DNA of 64,000 nucleotides from Paragonimus skrjabini miyazakii (taxonomy: Eukaryota > Platyhelminthes > Trematoda > Plagiorchiida > Troglotrematidae), in the NCBI GenBank assembly GCA_014338405.1, contig JTDE01000234.1, positions 148,438 through 212,437 on the forward strand, given 5' to 3'. This document shows, piece by piece, positions 10,701-22,020 of this stretch. Numbering within the stretch: the first letter of the stretch is position 1; each line of letters starts with the position of its first letter. The position numbers were made by a program, and so were the translations under genes. The notes beneath the pieces are model-generated. The model had not been told where the DNA came from, did not search any database, and was given only the letters and a program-made list of their open reading frames with translations.

Positions 10701-13700
10701 CTTAGGGAAAAGATTCGGAGGGAGTGAATTAAATACACTGCGAAAGAGACAGTCGGAGAATAACACACGGATCAGAAGCTCAGACATTTCCGTTGAAGCA
10801 TAAGACAATGGCACAACAACATCCACAAGACGACAGCTGCTAGCATCCGCAGTGAGGGATCGAGAGTATATGCATTCTACCGCAATGATTCTGATGGTCA
10901 AGTTTTTGAAGATCTTTTATTGAAGATCTGGCTTTCCGAATATGTGTGTCAGGTCTGCGCCCAAACGCAACTCAAATTGACAGTTACGAAAGACACTGGT
11001 GAACAGTTTCAGGTTGGACACCTAGACTTTATCCGTGTGATCTATTCAGGCCAAACGGCTTAGTCGGCGGTGCAGATTTTGAGAGTCACTTTTGCCAGGC
11101 ATAAACATATTTGGTAAGAGATGATGAGGTTGATGGGGGATCCTATAAACCAAGATCAAACCTCCTCAGATGTACGGGTGGTGGGTTGGGAATTATCCTA
11201 ACCTACTCAGTCTATATGATTAGGAAGTAAAAGGTGCCCTCACCCGTTTTGTAGCCTTGCGTAGTAAATTTTTAATACGCATGATGTCCCACACGAAATA
11301 ACGACAACAAATTCAAACATCTACCTGAAAATGGGTATGCGCTGGTGGGTTGAAAGTTATAGCGAAATAGTGTGGGTGAGACCCTCCAAAAATGCTGGCG
11401 AGTAACACATTTGCCAAGTTGGATTTCCACGGTCATGGACTCACTATAGAAACGCAGACCAGGCCAGTTAAGATAATCGTGCCCAAGGTGCACTAGTGTG
11501 ATTAGTTCTCCGGCTCACATAAAGTAACCTGTGCAGGCCGAGGGATGAAGGTGTGTCACGTTAAATTGGGCTACGCTAAACGGTAGCTACCTAGCTGCTA
11601 CCCAACAGTGTATTGAACCACTATGTAGCAACTCGCTTTCAGTTAAGTTCTCTACCATACTCCAAGGTTTGGTCTCATCACATAACAGTAACAGTAAATA
11701 ACAAGCCCTGGGTCGTTGAGTTTAAGCGGAATGAAGACCAGGGTCCTACTGTGGAACACTGTGGTGCTGCGCTAGTAGATAATACCAACTGAAAATGACT
11801 CAATTTATTTGAAGCCAGTGTGGCAAACCTGGGATAGTTGGCAAGTCAGAGAGTAGGTAATTTTATATACCATACGTAGGAAACTTCTTACCGTGTTAAG
11901 CGGCTTACTCTGACAAAGATCCTACAGAAATCTAGAAAGGCTACACCAACTAGTTTTTCCTTCAGCAACCGCCTTTGTCCAATTTTCCAGAACAACGCGT
12001 AAATTAACAACGTGCGAGAATCCGTGTTGGCAATGGGTTACAGTTTAGAGGAAGATTGTGCACTCTTTTCCCTCGCGTATCGCTCTCACGAACAGCTGGA
12101 AAAACATACAGAGTAACAGCTGATACCGATTACCTGAGGCGGATGTGGGTTAGGTCACGAAGTTACAGCACATGCAACTGACGAAAATAGTATATCGCGA
12201 AGCATACCAACGGTATGCATTCGAAAGTATGTGCATTTATCACCACCAAACGTGTACCAGCTCGATACCACTATTAGAGTATACTGACTAAATCTCTGCA
12301 TTCCTTACTCGTGTTTAGGCAGTCCAAACCGTGCATAACGATTGCGCTAGTGTGACAATCGATACGCAGAAGAAAAGAGGGATTTCTTCGGGGAACGATT
12401 CCCTGGACGACCTACACCGAGGTGCGAGAAGATAGAATGAACAGAGAGGTGGAGCTGTGTGCTTGTCACACCTAATGTTCGCCGGTTAGAAAATCGCACT
12501 TTTATTTGGCAGGTTTAATATTTGTGCACCTCCTAGTGTCCGTATACAAATTTGCCTCGGTTTAACCAATAACAAGCTATTCTTACAAGTCATCATATTC
12601 CACAAACTTACCGAATTTTGCTTGGATTATTTTAAATGCATATATCTTGTTGCTTGTCCTCAGACGAAAAGGCATTTGAATTATACTGATTTGAACTCAG
12701 TAAGACTTTTCGTTTGATTGAATGTACAGATTGAAAAGATATGTTTACCTTTGACATTCTTGATTGTAACTTACTACGTTGTTTTGTTAAAAGCAGCGCG
12801 TTCACTACATCCATCGGTCATTTCATGAATAAAGAACTTTCCTGGCATATTTGTTATGGCACAAACACAAACTATGTACAAATGATCACAATGATAAATG
12901 CAACACAACAATCGGACGATTAGCTTTGTTAAAGCAAACAAGGAAGGGTGAATCTGTTAGGTGGGACAGTTAAACTGGAAACACAACATTCAGTGCAATT
13001 ACACGTGTCTAAGTAAACTTTATCTATACAGTCCATGATTTAATAAGGCGTGTACTAATTGCACACCATTGTTTGACTGGATAACACCGTTTGATTCAGG
13101 TAGTGCACTACTTGTTTTCTAACATGAAAGGCGTGGTTAATCAACGCCTCTCTTGATAACTGTAAGGAAAACCAATGCTTTTTTTTATCAAGTAGTCTAC
13201 AGCTACATCTGTTTATATATGAGCACGGTTGACTGATTAGTAACTGGTTTCTCTCATTCAGATTTTTTCTATCTGTCGTTTATTTGGACCTTAGACTACG
13301 TACTTATCGACACCTGGCTGGAGAGTAGCCTGTAAAGGTGGACGTTCCGTTATGTAACATGCAATGAGTAAGTTGAGTGACAACCGGCTCAACCTATAAG
13401 TGGTTTAGTAGTGTTGTACAGATGGAAGATAAGAATGTAGTAGACGACACAATTGTTAGTAAAAGTGGGGTCAGTCGTCAGAATGTAGGTTGTATTTATA
13501 TTTTTATATCAGCCTGATTCATACAGTAGCACAGAAACAGAGATCAAACCTTAACATAACAAATCCCAGTCTATCAACAGTAGTTAGTGCTTCTGGTGTC
13601 CACACACATTGTCCATACACATATTGAACTCCAAATTATTTCAAGATTTGTTGCTGTCAACAAGGTTAATGCAAAGTTCTCCTTTGATCCACTTCATCAG

Positions 13701-14572
13701 CAACGATAGGAGAGGTCTCATGAATCTTGCAATGTTAACATTTATTTGCTATCCATAATCACGAACGTAACAACTTCGAATGTGCGCGATGCAAAGGAAA
13801 TAACCACACTGCAGTTATTCGCGAATGAGTTTAGCATTGATCTTTTCACGGGGGGCAGACAATTCTTAAACATGCAATTATTGTTACTGAGTCTCATTAT
13901 GCGAAAATTATGATGCGGGTTTGTTACACGGAAAAACATTAATCGAATTCAGAAGCCTCGGTTAAGTCGAGAGCAAACAAAATAAGAACTCAAGTTACGC
14001 AGTGACACGTTGAATGAGCTGGCCTGGTTCACAATATGACTCTTCCGCTAAATCTTCTGTGATGGATGACGTTAGGTTCCGGCCTATAAATTTGATTATC
14101 ACTATCAGTTGCTTCATTGTACGCACCAACCACTGCTGCTTGTGTTTAGTCACTCTTTGTCTCAGATATCGAGATCTTCTGCGGTTGAATGTGTCACCCC
14201 AGACAGAAACCATCTTCGTAGACTACAACTGTGAACAAGCGGAACAGCTCCCACAGACAAAGATCAAACGGGATTTAGCTGTCAGAAATGCACGAAACAA
14301 AGTAAAATGTACCTGCTATTTCACCTTAATATTTACGGAACTGCTGTGAAACAATGATTTGTGTCGTCTGGCTCGTATGGCTAACGATCCCATATAGTTT
14401 CTTCTCACTGTGAAAGTGAAAACTCTTGGGAACTTCCGTTTTTTTGGGAAATCCCGGCTTCAAATTCCTCCGGCACCTCGTAGGTAGCCACCAGTGCACA
14501 TGCATCAATTTCGGTGTAGATCAGTGATAGAAGAACTGCATAATATGGATGGATCACACAACTTAATGAAAT
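7761..14572. other. Long non-coding stretch, nothing firmly recognised
   Basis: Several frames of 60-120 codons occur, for example 9372-9728 (+), but none shows family motifs or convincing splice borders. A GC-richer patch lies at about 11040-12450 without readable domains. A frame at 13742-13939 (-) contains NCSVVISFASRTF, which faintly recalls the region after the Cys-loop of ligand-gated channels, but it lacks the correct cysteine spacing. Confidence 0.3.
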
Positions 14573-14786
14573 TAGACGAATCCCTTTGCCTTTAACACTG
14601 AGGAATACTGTCGACCAAAACTTGTATACAGGAATCTTGATTAGTTCGGACTCATTATGGTTCAGTATATCGATCGTATTATCCCACTTCGTCATCCATA
14701 TGACTTTTACCATAATTTCAATTGTGTCAGAAGAAAAGTCGCTGAGCTTCACAATAGGTGTTTTCAAAAAATGTTCCTGCCATCTT
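14573..14786 (-). CDS. Candidate exon of a Cys-loop ligand-gated ion channel (extracellular domain)
   Basis: On the minus strand an acceptor-like ...CACACACAG precedes an open frame. The peptide contains PIVKLSDFSSD, then IMVKVIWMTKWDN, then IKIPVYKFWSTVFLSV. In nicotinic-type receptors the matching region reads as a leucine-rich strand, a Trp, four to five residues, Trp-x-Asp, then an I-x-I/V-P-x3-I-W-x-P-D block. Order and spacing agree, but the Asp after the second Trp is followed by Asn and the usual W-x-P-D is W-S-T-V, so the similarity is partial. The frame stays open to 14405 and I cannot place the donor with confidence. The protein would sit in the plasma membrane. It could be a diverged receptor, a pseudo-exon or chance. 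Confidence 0.3.
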
Positions 14787-15485
14787 CTGTGTGTGTTGAT
14801 TGGCCTTGGCATTCAAGCCATTGAATTTCAACACTTTGTGGCACAAGTAGTCACGATTTTATTTTTGAGATTAACGTAATTGAAATGATCCACGACAATT
14901 AAATCATTCACAGACACTTAAATGCCACCACTGATGTTGAATAGAGCCCCCTTCTGTTTATCACATTTATTCACATACACACACAGCATATCATTCCGTC
15001 AGCAGACTCGCCGAGCACATAGTCAACCTAACAAAGAAGCAACGAACACCACACCAAATTGCTGAGATAGTTTGAAACGTTATCATGCTGTGTTATACTG
15101 AACTGAATTAGCACCCTATGTCACATTGTTTGGACGAAATTCGCTGTCCATAGCACGCCGATGATCATGTAGGTGATAAATGAATGAGATTAGTCTACAT
15201 TGACCATTTAATGTGCAACCTTTTAATCCTCAATCATGCCAAATAACTAAAAGGTTAGGTTGAACCTTTGACAGGATTTAATAAAGAGAAAATACGATAA
15301 TCTTCATTCTGTTGATGGTAGTCTGGACAATCTGTTACACTATTCTGACGACGTAATACTTGATCAACTGATCCGATTTCAGCAGCCTTCGCGATACAGT
15401 ATGTTTCCACCCGACACTTTCTGACAGGTTACTGGGTGGAATATTTCAGAGGTTTATTGAGTGTCTATTTAACGTACACTTTCAG
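14787..15485. other. Non-coding stretch, nothing recognised
   Basis: AT-rich DNA with many stops. I see no repeat member or coding signature. Confidence 0.35.
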
Positions 15486-15661
15486 CAAGAGTAGCGAAGA
15501 CCGTTCGTGTGTCACCGTGTTCCAGCGAAATTGGGTGGCGTTCCCAGACTCGTTTTTAAGGCTCTTGCGACTGTTACTCAGAAACGAAAGATGGGAATTT
15601 ATTTTCGGGAATGATATAAATCGTCAAGCGGAATTTGCCGCAAAATTGCAGAATCGGACAG
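15486..15661 (+). CDS. Candidate internal exon, unknown protein
   Basis: The segment begins after a good acceptor (GTACACTTTCAG) and ends at a good donor (ACAG/GTGATG). It is 176 bases long with one base completing a codon at the start and one left over at the end. It encodes 58 residues including WVAFPDSFLRLLRLLL and NDINRQAEFAAKLQNRT, a leucine-rich amphipathic helix followed by a polar helix. It is more GC-rich than its surroundings. I do not recognise the family, and no partner exon was found nearby. Confidence 0.35.
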
Positions 15662-16166
15662 GTGATGATTTGGGTAAGAATATGGGTTTGATGCTTGTCT
15701 AGTTAACCACTCGGTCAAGTTAATGCGCCAATCGTTTTGTGACGCTCAAATTTGAAAGACCCTACGCTAGACATCGGTTTCTTTCTTGCTGTTTGCATTT
15801 GACTCTTCAGTGCCACGCAAGTGGCGCTTTTGAAAATAAGTCGTTCTAGATAACCGTGCTAGGTAAAACTAGCGTGAATAAGAATATTCTACACTGCCGG
15901 AGAAATTATAAGCAGGTTACTTAACCAAGAACCACGTAATCAGGTGCAAAATGAAGAAAAGACGTTTATTATGAGTTATCAACAATTCGCTTCACTCATG
16001 TCGCCAGGGTAAAACCGACAGATCGTGTGAAGAATGCACATAGAAACAATAAGTGAACAAATCCATAGAAACGTTCAAGTCGTTTGCGCAGAAATGGTGT
16101 CAGTCTCGTGTCATGAATATGGACTGTGTCTGCGCCGTGTATGCGTGTCAAACTAACCGTCTACCT
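15662..16166. other. Non-coding stretch, nothing recognised
   Basis: No coding, repeat or RNA signal was found. If the preceding exon is real this is the start of its intron. Confidence 0.3.
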
Positions 16167-16257
16167 GAGTAGCATTGCTTTGTTAATCTCAAGTTGAACA
16201 TCACCCACAATTGATCGCAGCTGTCGCGTCCTCATAGAATTTCCAGTCGGCCTCTGT
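16167..16257 (-). repeat. Fragment of the inverted-arm repeat (one arm only)
   Basis: The stretch CAAGTTGAACATCACCCACA, followed by ATTGATCGCAGCTGTCGCG and CCAGTCGGCC, matches the outer half of the arm at 3006-3153. The match stops after CGGCCTCTG, so the tRNA-like head and the second arm are missing. Strand is given as that of the tRNA head in copies where this arm is the tail. Confidence 0.8.
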
Positions 16258-19200
16258 TAATCGTCAGCAGTTCAGGATTTTGACTACGTGACAAACACAA
16301 AGACGACATGATCGCGTCATCCGGTTACCGAACGCTAGAATTTGTCTGACGATCGCTAAGGCCGACATCTTCGAGCTTGTCACAGTCAGTAGGTCGCTTT
16401 TTGACACTATAGTTCAAAGACATCCGAGTCCTTACTTTGATGCCATCATCGATCTGTTCATCTTATATAGACGTCAATGCAGATGCTGTCAAAGTGGTAT
16501 GCTATTTGACAGCTAAGTTGATCGGTTGAGTGTGTATCACGACTATTAAAAGCCAAACCCGTAATGATTAACAGAGCGTGGAGTTTTGTGGCTGCATATA
16601 TGCGTTGCAATACCGACGCTGCTGGTTAAATGATCACTACTGATTTAGAGTTGAAGGGATATATTCTTTTCCTCCGCACAGCAGTTTGTTAAGGTTGGTG
16701 TCTTCTAGCAGTGGAGACTCACGACTTTATTTTCCCTCCAACCGATCCACGATGCATATCGTTTTAGTTCTGTGAAATAAAGTTCACACCAATTCTCTTT
16801 TGTGGGCAGTAGGTGCAAAGCTAGAGAATTACAGATATCACCCACTTCTTGTCAGTTTACAGTGAACGGATCGTCACAAAAATTCCTTCTCGGCACTGAA
16901 TCTGAGGATGGCAAAGCACTAATCCCATGCATTCCGAAATAAAGCAGAAATACATTCATCATTAAATATGGCATGAAAACTCGATAAATTCTTCCATGAA
17001 ATTATCTTCTAAGCATTTTCAAAGATACATCCGCATGTGTAATACCTAATGGGTTACCCGTAACTAGAATTTGCCCATAATTCATACTCTTGAATGCAGG
17101 CGAAGTGTTTTCTTCATACAAACAAAAGTGAGGTCCGTAAGAAAAATCATGTACATTACAAATGCTTACAATCAGGTTAGAAATAAAACTACATTGCGGC
17201 GAACCTGCCCAGCTACCTAAATTTGCTGTGTAATTAGTACTACAGGGTCGGCATTCCACAGCTTTCCATGTTTCGCTAAATCTTTTCCCTTCAGTTGGTT
17301 TGTGCCAAACTGAATGTGAACCGCCAAACACATGTATACCTTCTTGACATGAGATGTGAAACGTCGCAAACGCGAATAAATAAATAAACCAAATGACAAT
17401 TAATAAAACCTAGATGTTGCAATTCGCTTTGTCGACTTTTGGACCTTAGGAAGGTGGCAAATCAAATCAGATAGCCAGCTGGCCGGGGGGTTATTTTATT
17501 CCAGATCGTTACATATATTCACAATTCTCTCCCGTCATACGTCGTAAAATCGTCTTAGGTTTTCGTCACCATTATTTTCCAATTGACGGACTGCTTCAGT
17601 CTTAATTTCTTGGTTATACCTCTAATCCCGCTTTCTGTCCTGCGCTACCTTAATGCAATTGATATCTTCTCTATAAAGTTCCATGATCAGGCGGTTAGTT
17701 ACCAAACTCTACTCTCACTGGACGTAGATATCACTGTTCAAATTCATACGGCCTCATACGGCCTGCTCCTCTGCGCAGTTTCCAGGAAAGAACTGTGTTA
17801 TAAGTGTGCACTCCTCTGTCTTTCTGAACTCTACTTCACATATCGTGCAACTAAGATTCCGGCATCACCGTTGTGCTTATGTAAGACTGCCCACCACGTT
17901 TGGACAAACAAAGAAGAACAGAGTATTGCTAAGTGGTTATCCTAACTAGCAGTACCACGAGTCCTAAACTGCTGCTGACATTGATGAGTTGTCTTTACTA
18001 AACACTGTACCCACTCAACAGCCACAAAGTGCTGACACAAATCAATTTTTCAAAAGATAACACAGATGGATTACACTTTAGCAATATACTGATTTGACCG
18101 ATATGTACCAGATTAGGGAGAAACACTTCTGAGGCCACACGATTTTGACGACGGATATAAGACAACTTTACTTCAGTGACCAACGTAAGGTGTCAGCTTC
18201 AAGCTGTTCCAGAGTAATTTTGGTAACCAATCCTTCACATGACTTCAACGAACAGTTGTAAAAGACTGGCACTCAATCTCGATACCTCAACTTAAATTAC
18301 CGAATGGGACGTTAAGAATGAATAGCAAAGGGTACTAGGAATAAAGAACCATGCAACTTTATCAAGGGCTGACTAATTTGCAGACGACAACCGTAAGGTT
18401 GATTAAAGAGGCGACATATATCTTGATACATCTTGCGAGATATTACAAAATTCCCCCAGATAGATGTAAGACTTTCTGCTAAACCTCTTGAAATAGCTTA
18501 CCAGTTTTCACTAAGTTTCACTAGGTTTCTGTTAAAAACTACTAAACTACACTTGAAAGAACCTGTTATTTTGCGTTAGATGGAAGGTGTTGATGTTTTT
18601 CGATGGGTTTTTCAAAAAAATATTGGAAATAATGAGTAGTTTGCTTTGAACCAATCATTATTATTTCTTAAAATTGGCATGTGTTGAAAACTTTCCCCAA
18701 AAGGCGCCGATTTTGATCCCCACTTACCACATATTGTGTTTAGCTGATGTGGTTGTGTTTTATAATTTTTCATAAAGTCAGAGTCGTGGTTTGCAATAAA
18801 ATGTGCGCATTTATTTTTGGTCGCTGACCCAACATTTGTGACATGTAGTCTGTTGATGAAAAACTGGAATTGTGGTGTCACGCTGGCAAAATCGATCAAT
18901 TTTGGTGCATCCATTGCTGATTTCGCATTGTTGCCAATGTGCACTGAACATACGCTGAAATGTAACTGTTAGATGTACTTCCAATTTTCATGGTGCGATT
19001 CGCTGGTAGAGCTACAAAGTACTTTTGTGAACATTGTTAGATGTGCGACTGTGTTGCAGCGTTTTGAAAAACAAATCCGTTTAGAATTTTTCCTTTTTTG
19101 TCAGAGAATCGTATTTTACTTAATACTTAACGTTAATGGAGATTAACGCAGCAGCCCCCCACAACTCTGAGTCGAAATATTTGCTTCCCCAAAATAGTCT

Positions 19201-21559
19201 TGTTAGGGAGAACCTTGGACGTGTACCGATTACGCTTACCGTGGTCGTGACTGTGTCTGATTGACTGTGAACACACTTCTCACACATTGTACTTTCGGCT
19301 AGATCATTTTCGTCCGACGATATGGATAACGTGATAAAACGTAGATCATTGCGGAATGAGAATCTTGATCACAATGATTATCTAAAAGTAGATGAGAGAA
19401 CATTGGCGGTGAAGACTATCATATCTGTTTGGGGAGATTTTTTGTACATTACGCAGATTGCCTGTTTTTCCGTAAGAAGGGTCATATAAAAACAAATGTC
19501 TTCCAAGAAAAATATGGTTTGCAAGCAAACCGTCGGCTGAACCGCTCCTGTCGGAGTGACCAGCACTAAGATTTTCCCCATGACGATGAAAGAAGGATAA
19601 TAAAAATGATTTATTCTATGTTAAAGGCTTGGCACACATTCATTATTGAACCTATGTGTTAAACTTTGGTAAACTTTCCAGAGGCTGCTTACTTCATTTG
19701 TCTTTGGGTAGCGGTGGTAATCGTTTGATTAAACTGAACTTGTTTGATAAATATCAGAACCTTCATAGCGAAATGTCCGGTGAACGGAAACGTCGAGGAG
19801 TGTAACTCTGCATCAGTATACCTCAAAACGTTTCTTTTGACTAGATTTGAACGCAACGCTAACCGAGACCGACAATCCAGAGAAGATAAGTTTATGTCGA
19901 AAAGAGGAGTGTTTGAGTTATTTAAGTACAACCACAAGAACGCGTACAAACCCAAGGTTCTAAATGCACTGAATTAACACTTGATGCTATTGGAAAAATG
20001 TCTTCTGTTTTTGGTCAGTCATTCCGTTTGATCTGTGCATACTTTCTTTTACCTGTGAATATTCAACTGCATTTTTCTCTTATTGTTATTGGATACCATT
20101 ATTAACAAGCCCCTGGATCATTGTCCCTTGGTTGATTAGGCCACTATAGTGTAATTTACTGAATACAAGGATGACTTTAGAAACAATGCTTCCACTTATG
20201 ATCGTGTTGAGTTTATGTGTAATAAAGCAGTCAAGTTTATGAAAAATAAATTACATTTCGGATGTCATAAGTCAAATAATATGTACACTCTACTTTACAC
20301 ACATGTCCAACTGTAGACAATGATGGATACCTATTCAGCCTACCGAGTTTGCCGATATATGAAAGGATGACCACTCTCATTAAACGGGCATCTACGTTGT
20401 TATGCGTTTGAAACTAGTTCAAACGAGAGGTCAGATAAAAATTCAACATTTGGCACACAAACTAGGCATACAAAGACTATCACACACACCACACTGTAAG
20501 TAGTGTTCCAACTGGGGTGCGGTGTCACAGACACCGAGGTGCGTCACAAGTGCACATGGTGGCAACTTGGAAGTTTGTCAAGTGCATACCTGATGGCACG
20601 AGGAGACAAACTATAAAACGGTTCATTGAACTGAATTTCGACGATAGGTAGCCATCTGACGATTATTTTTAATAGTGAACACAAACACCACCCAATTTGC
20701 ACTCGTTTACGTAAGCGTTAGCAGTTTACCGTACTAGTTCAACGTTTCCTTGTTTATTTTTATCTTACAGATCGGATACCAAAGATTTTTTTGACCGAAC
20801 CATCTCCAAGCCGCTTTTGATAAGTTGACGTGTCTCGTTTTGGAAAATCCTATAAAACTTCTTTGGTAAAAAAAAGTTTTTACCGTGACCAAGTTCGACA
20901 GCCAGCGGTTGATGACTTTAAATTTTGAGCAGCCAGTGCACTAAGTTGGGGCTGGTGCGTCGTCAGTTACTTTAACCGTTTCTGGATGTTTGGCTATGCC
21001 CTTTGGTAGTTGTCGATCTGTTCTGCCTATGTAAACGTCAGTACAACTGCAAGTGAACTAGTACACTTCAGGTAGACAGAAGAGTGACAAAAAGATGATG
21101 CGCCTCTACGCCCAGTTTTGTGAATGAAAAATGTTGTACACCATAAAGTTGTTCGCTGGCCGGTAGATATTTTGAAACCTAACCCCACATTCCTTAACTG
21201 ACCTCTCCGAAGTAGCAGAATCCTTAGAACACAGTTGGATAAAAACTCAAGTAAAGATGTAGTCCCTCATGCATGAATGAAACTCAGTGAAAGATATTAA
21301 CATCAAGAAAGATACGCTCGTTACTGATAAGAAGCACGCTGAATGTTCATAATATTTTTGCTGTCTAAAGGTTAGTTTTATGCAACAATAACATTTTCAT
21401 ATCATGTGCTTTTATGAGGGTGGTCTCAGTAAATTTAATTTCCATTAAAATGTTTCGAATGTGTCAGAACTGTAAAGAAAACTACAGTGACTTGCAATAA
21501 GTTTAGTCTCACTTTCGTGAGACTGTAGACATTTGATTGACTCCTCCCTAAAATGCGGA
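16258..21559. other. Long non-coding stretch, nothing firmly recognised
   Basis: Frames such as 17583-17945 (+) and 18612-18944 (-) have no family motif. A short ATG frame at 19136-19273 is GC-richer and encodes about 45 residues, but it has no recognisable domain. A small direct duplication (TACGGCC, spaced by TCA) occurs near 17747. Confidence 0.3.
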
Positions 21560-22020
21560 ACCTATCATTACGCTTTTATTACACCTTTGAAAAAGCGTCG
21601 ATATGACCCTGGGCAGCCCACTAAGCTCAGTATTAGCTGATATGATCCTAAGAAAGACCTGGCTTCAACTTCCGAATTCAGCTGATTGTAACAGTGTGTA
21701 AAATGACAGGTAGACGATATAATAATTTTACGGACTGTAAATAACTTGATAAACCTGCGACATCTTTTTTCTATCTGCTCACGTGTTTGTTATAAAGGAG
21801 CAACTTGTGGAGTATAACACGTTGTAATTATTTTACTTTATGTATTTTAAACTTTTGCACCAAACCTTCTGATTATCTCAGAACAGGAGTGGTCATAATG
21901 TAGAGTTTTACCGCTGGTAAACAAGCGCCTCATTATGTGGATTAGACAAATATGCACCACTGAAGATGTCCTTAATAATGAAAGTCTCCTTGAACGATAA
22001 CGGTTCATGGGGACTTCTGA
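21560..22020 (+). mobile_element. Penelope-like retroelement, copy C, heavily decayed RT
   Basis: No long frame survives, yet the RT signature is readable in order. First comes ITLLLHL, then a stop, then KSVDMTLGSPLSSVLADMI (from about 21567), matching the GVAMGSPLGPLLAD block of copies A and B. Next QVDDIIILRTVNNL (QVDD at 21707-21718) matches the catalytic YVDD block, with the Tyr changed to Gln. Then TGVVIM, a stop and SFTAGK near 21880 match the TGQYMHFESFCP block of copy B. Finally KRLIMWIRQICTTEDVLNNE near 21925 matches the KRxLVRxLxHRAxRIC block. Stops and frame changes between the blocks mark it as a pseudogene. Confidence 0.75.

Noticed and set aside
13742..13939. NCSVVISFASRTF as a second Cys-loop receptor piece downstream of the candidate exon
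   Set aside because: The nearest upstream Cys gives a 15-residue loop instead of 13, and the FPFD motif is absent.
19136..19273. 45-codon ATG frame, GC-richer than its surroundings
   Set aside because: No domain or splice support; too short to defend.
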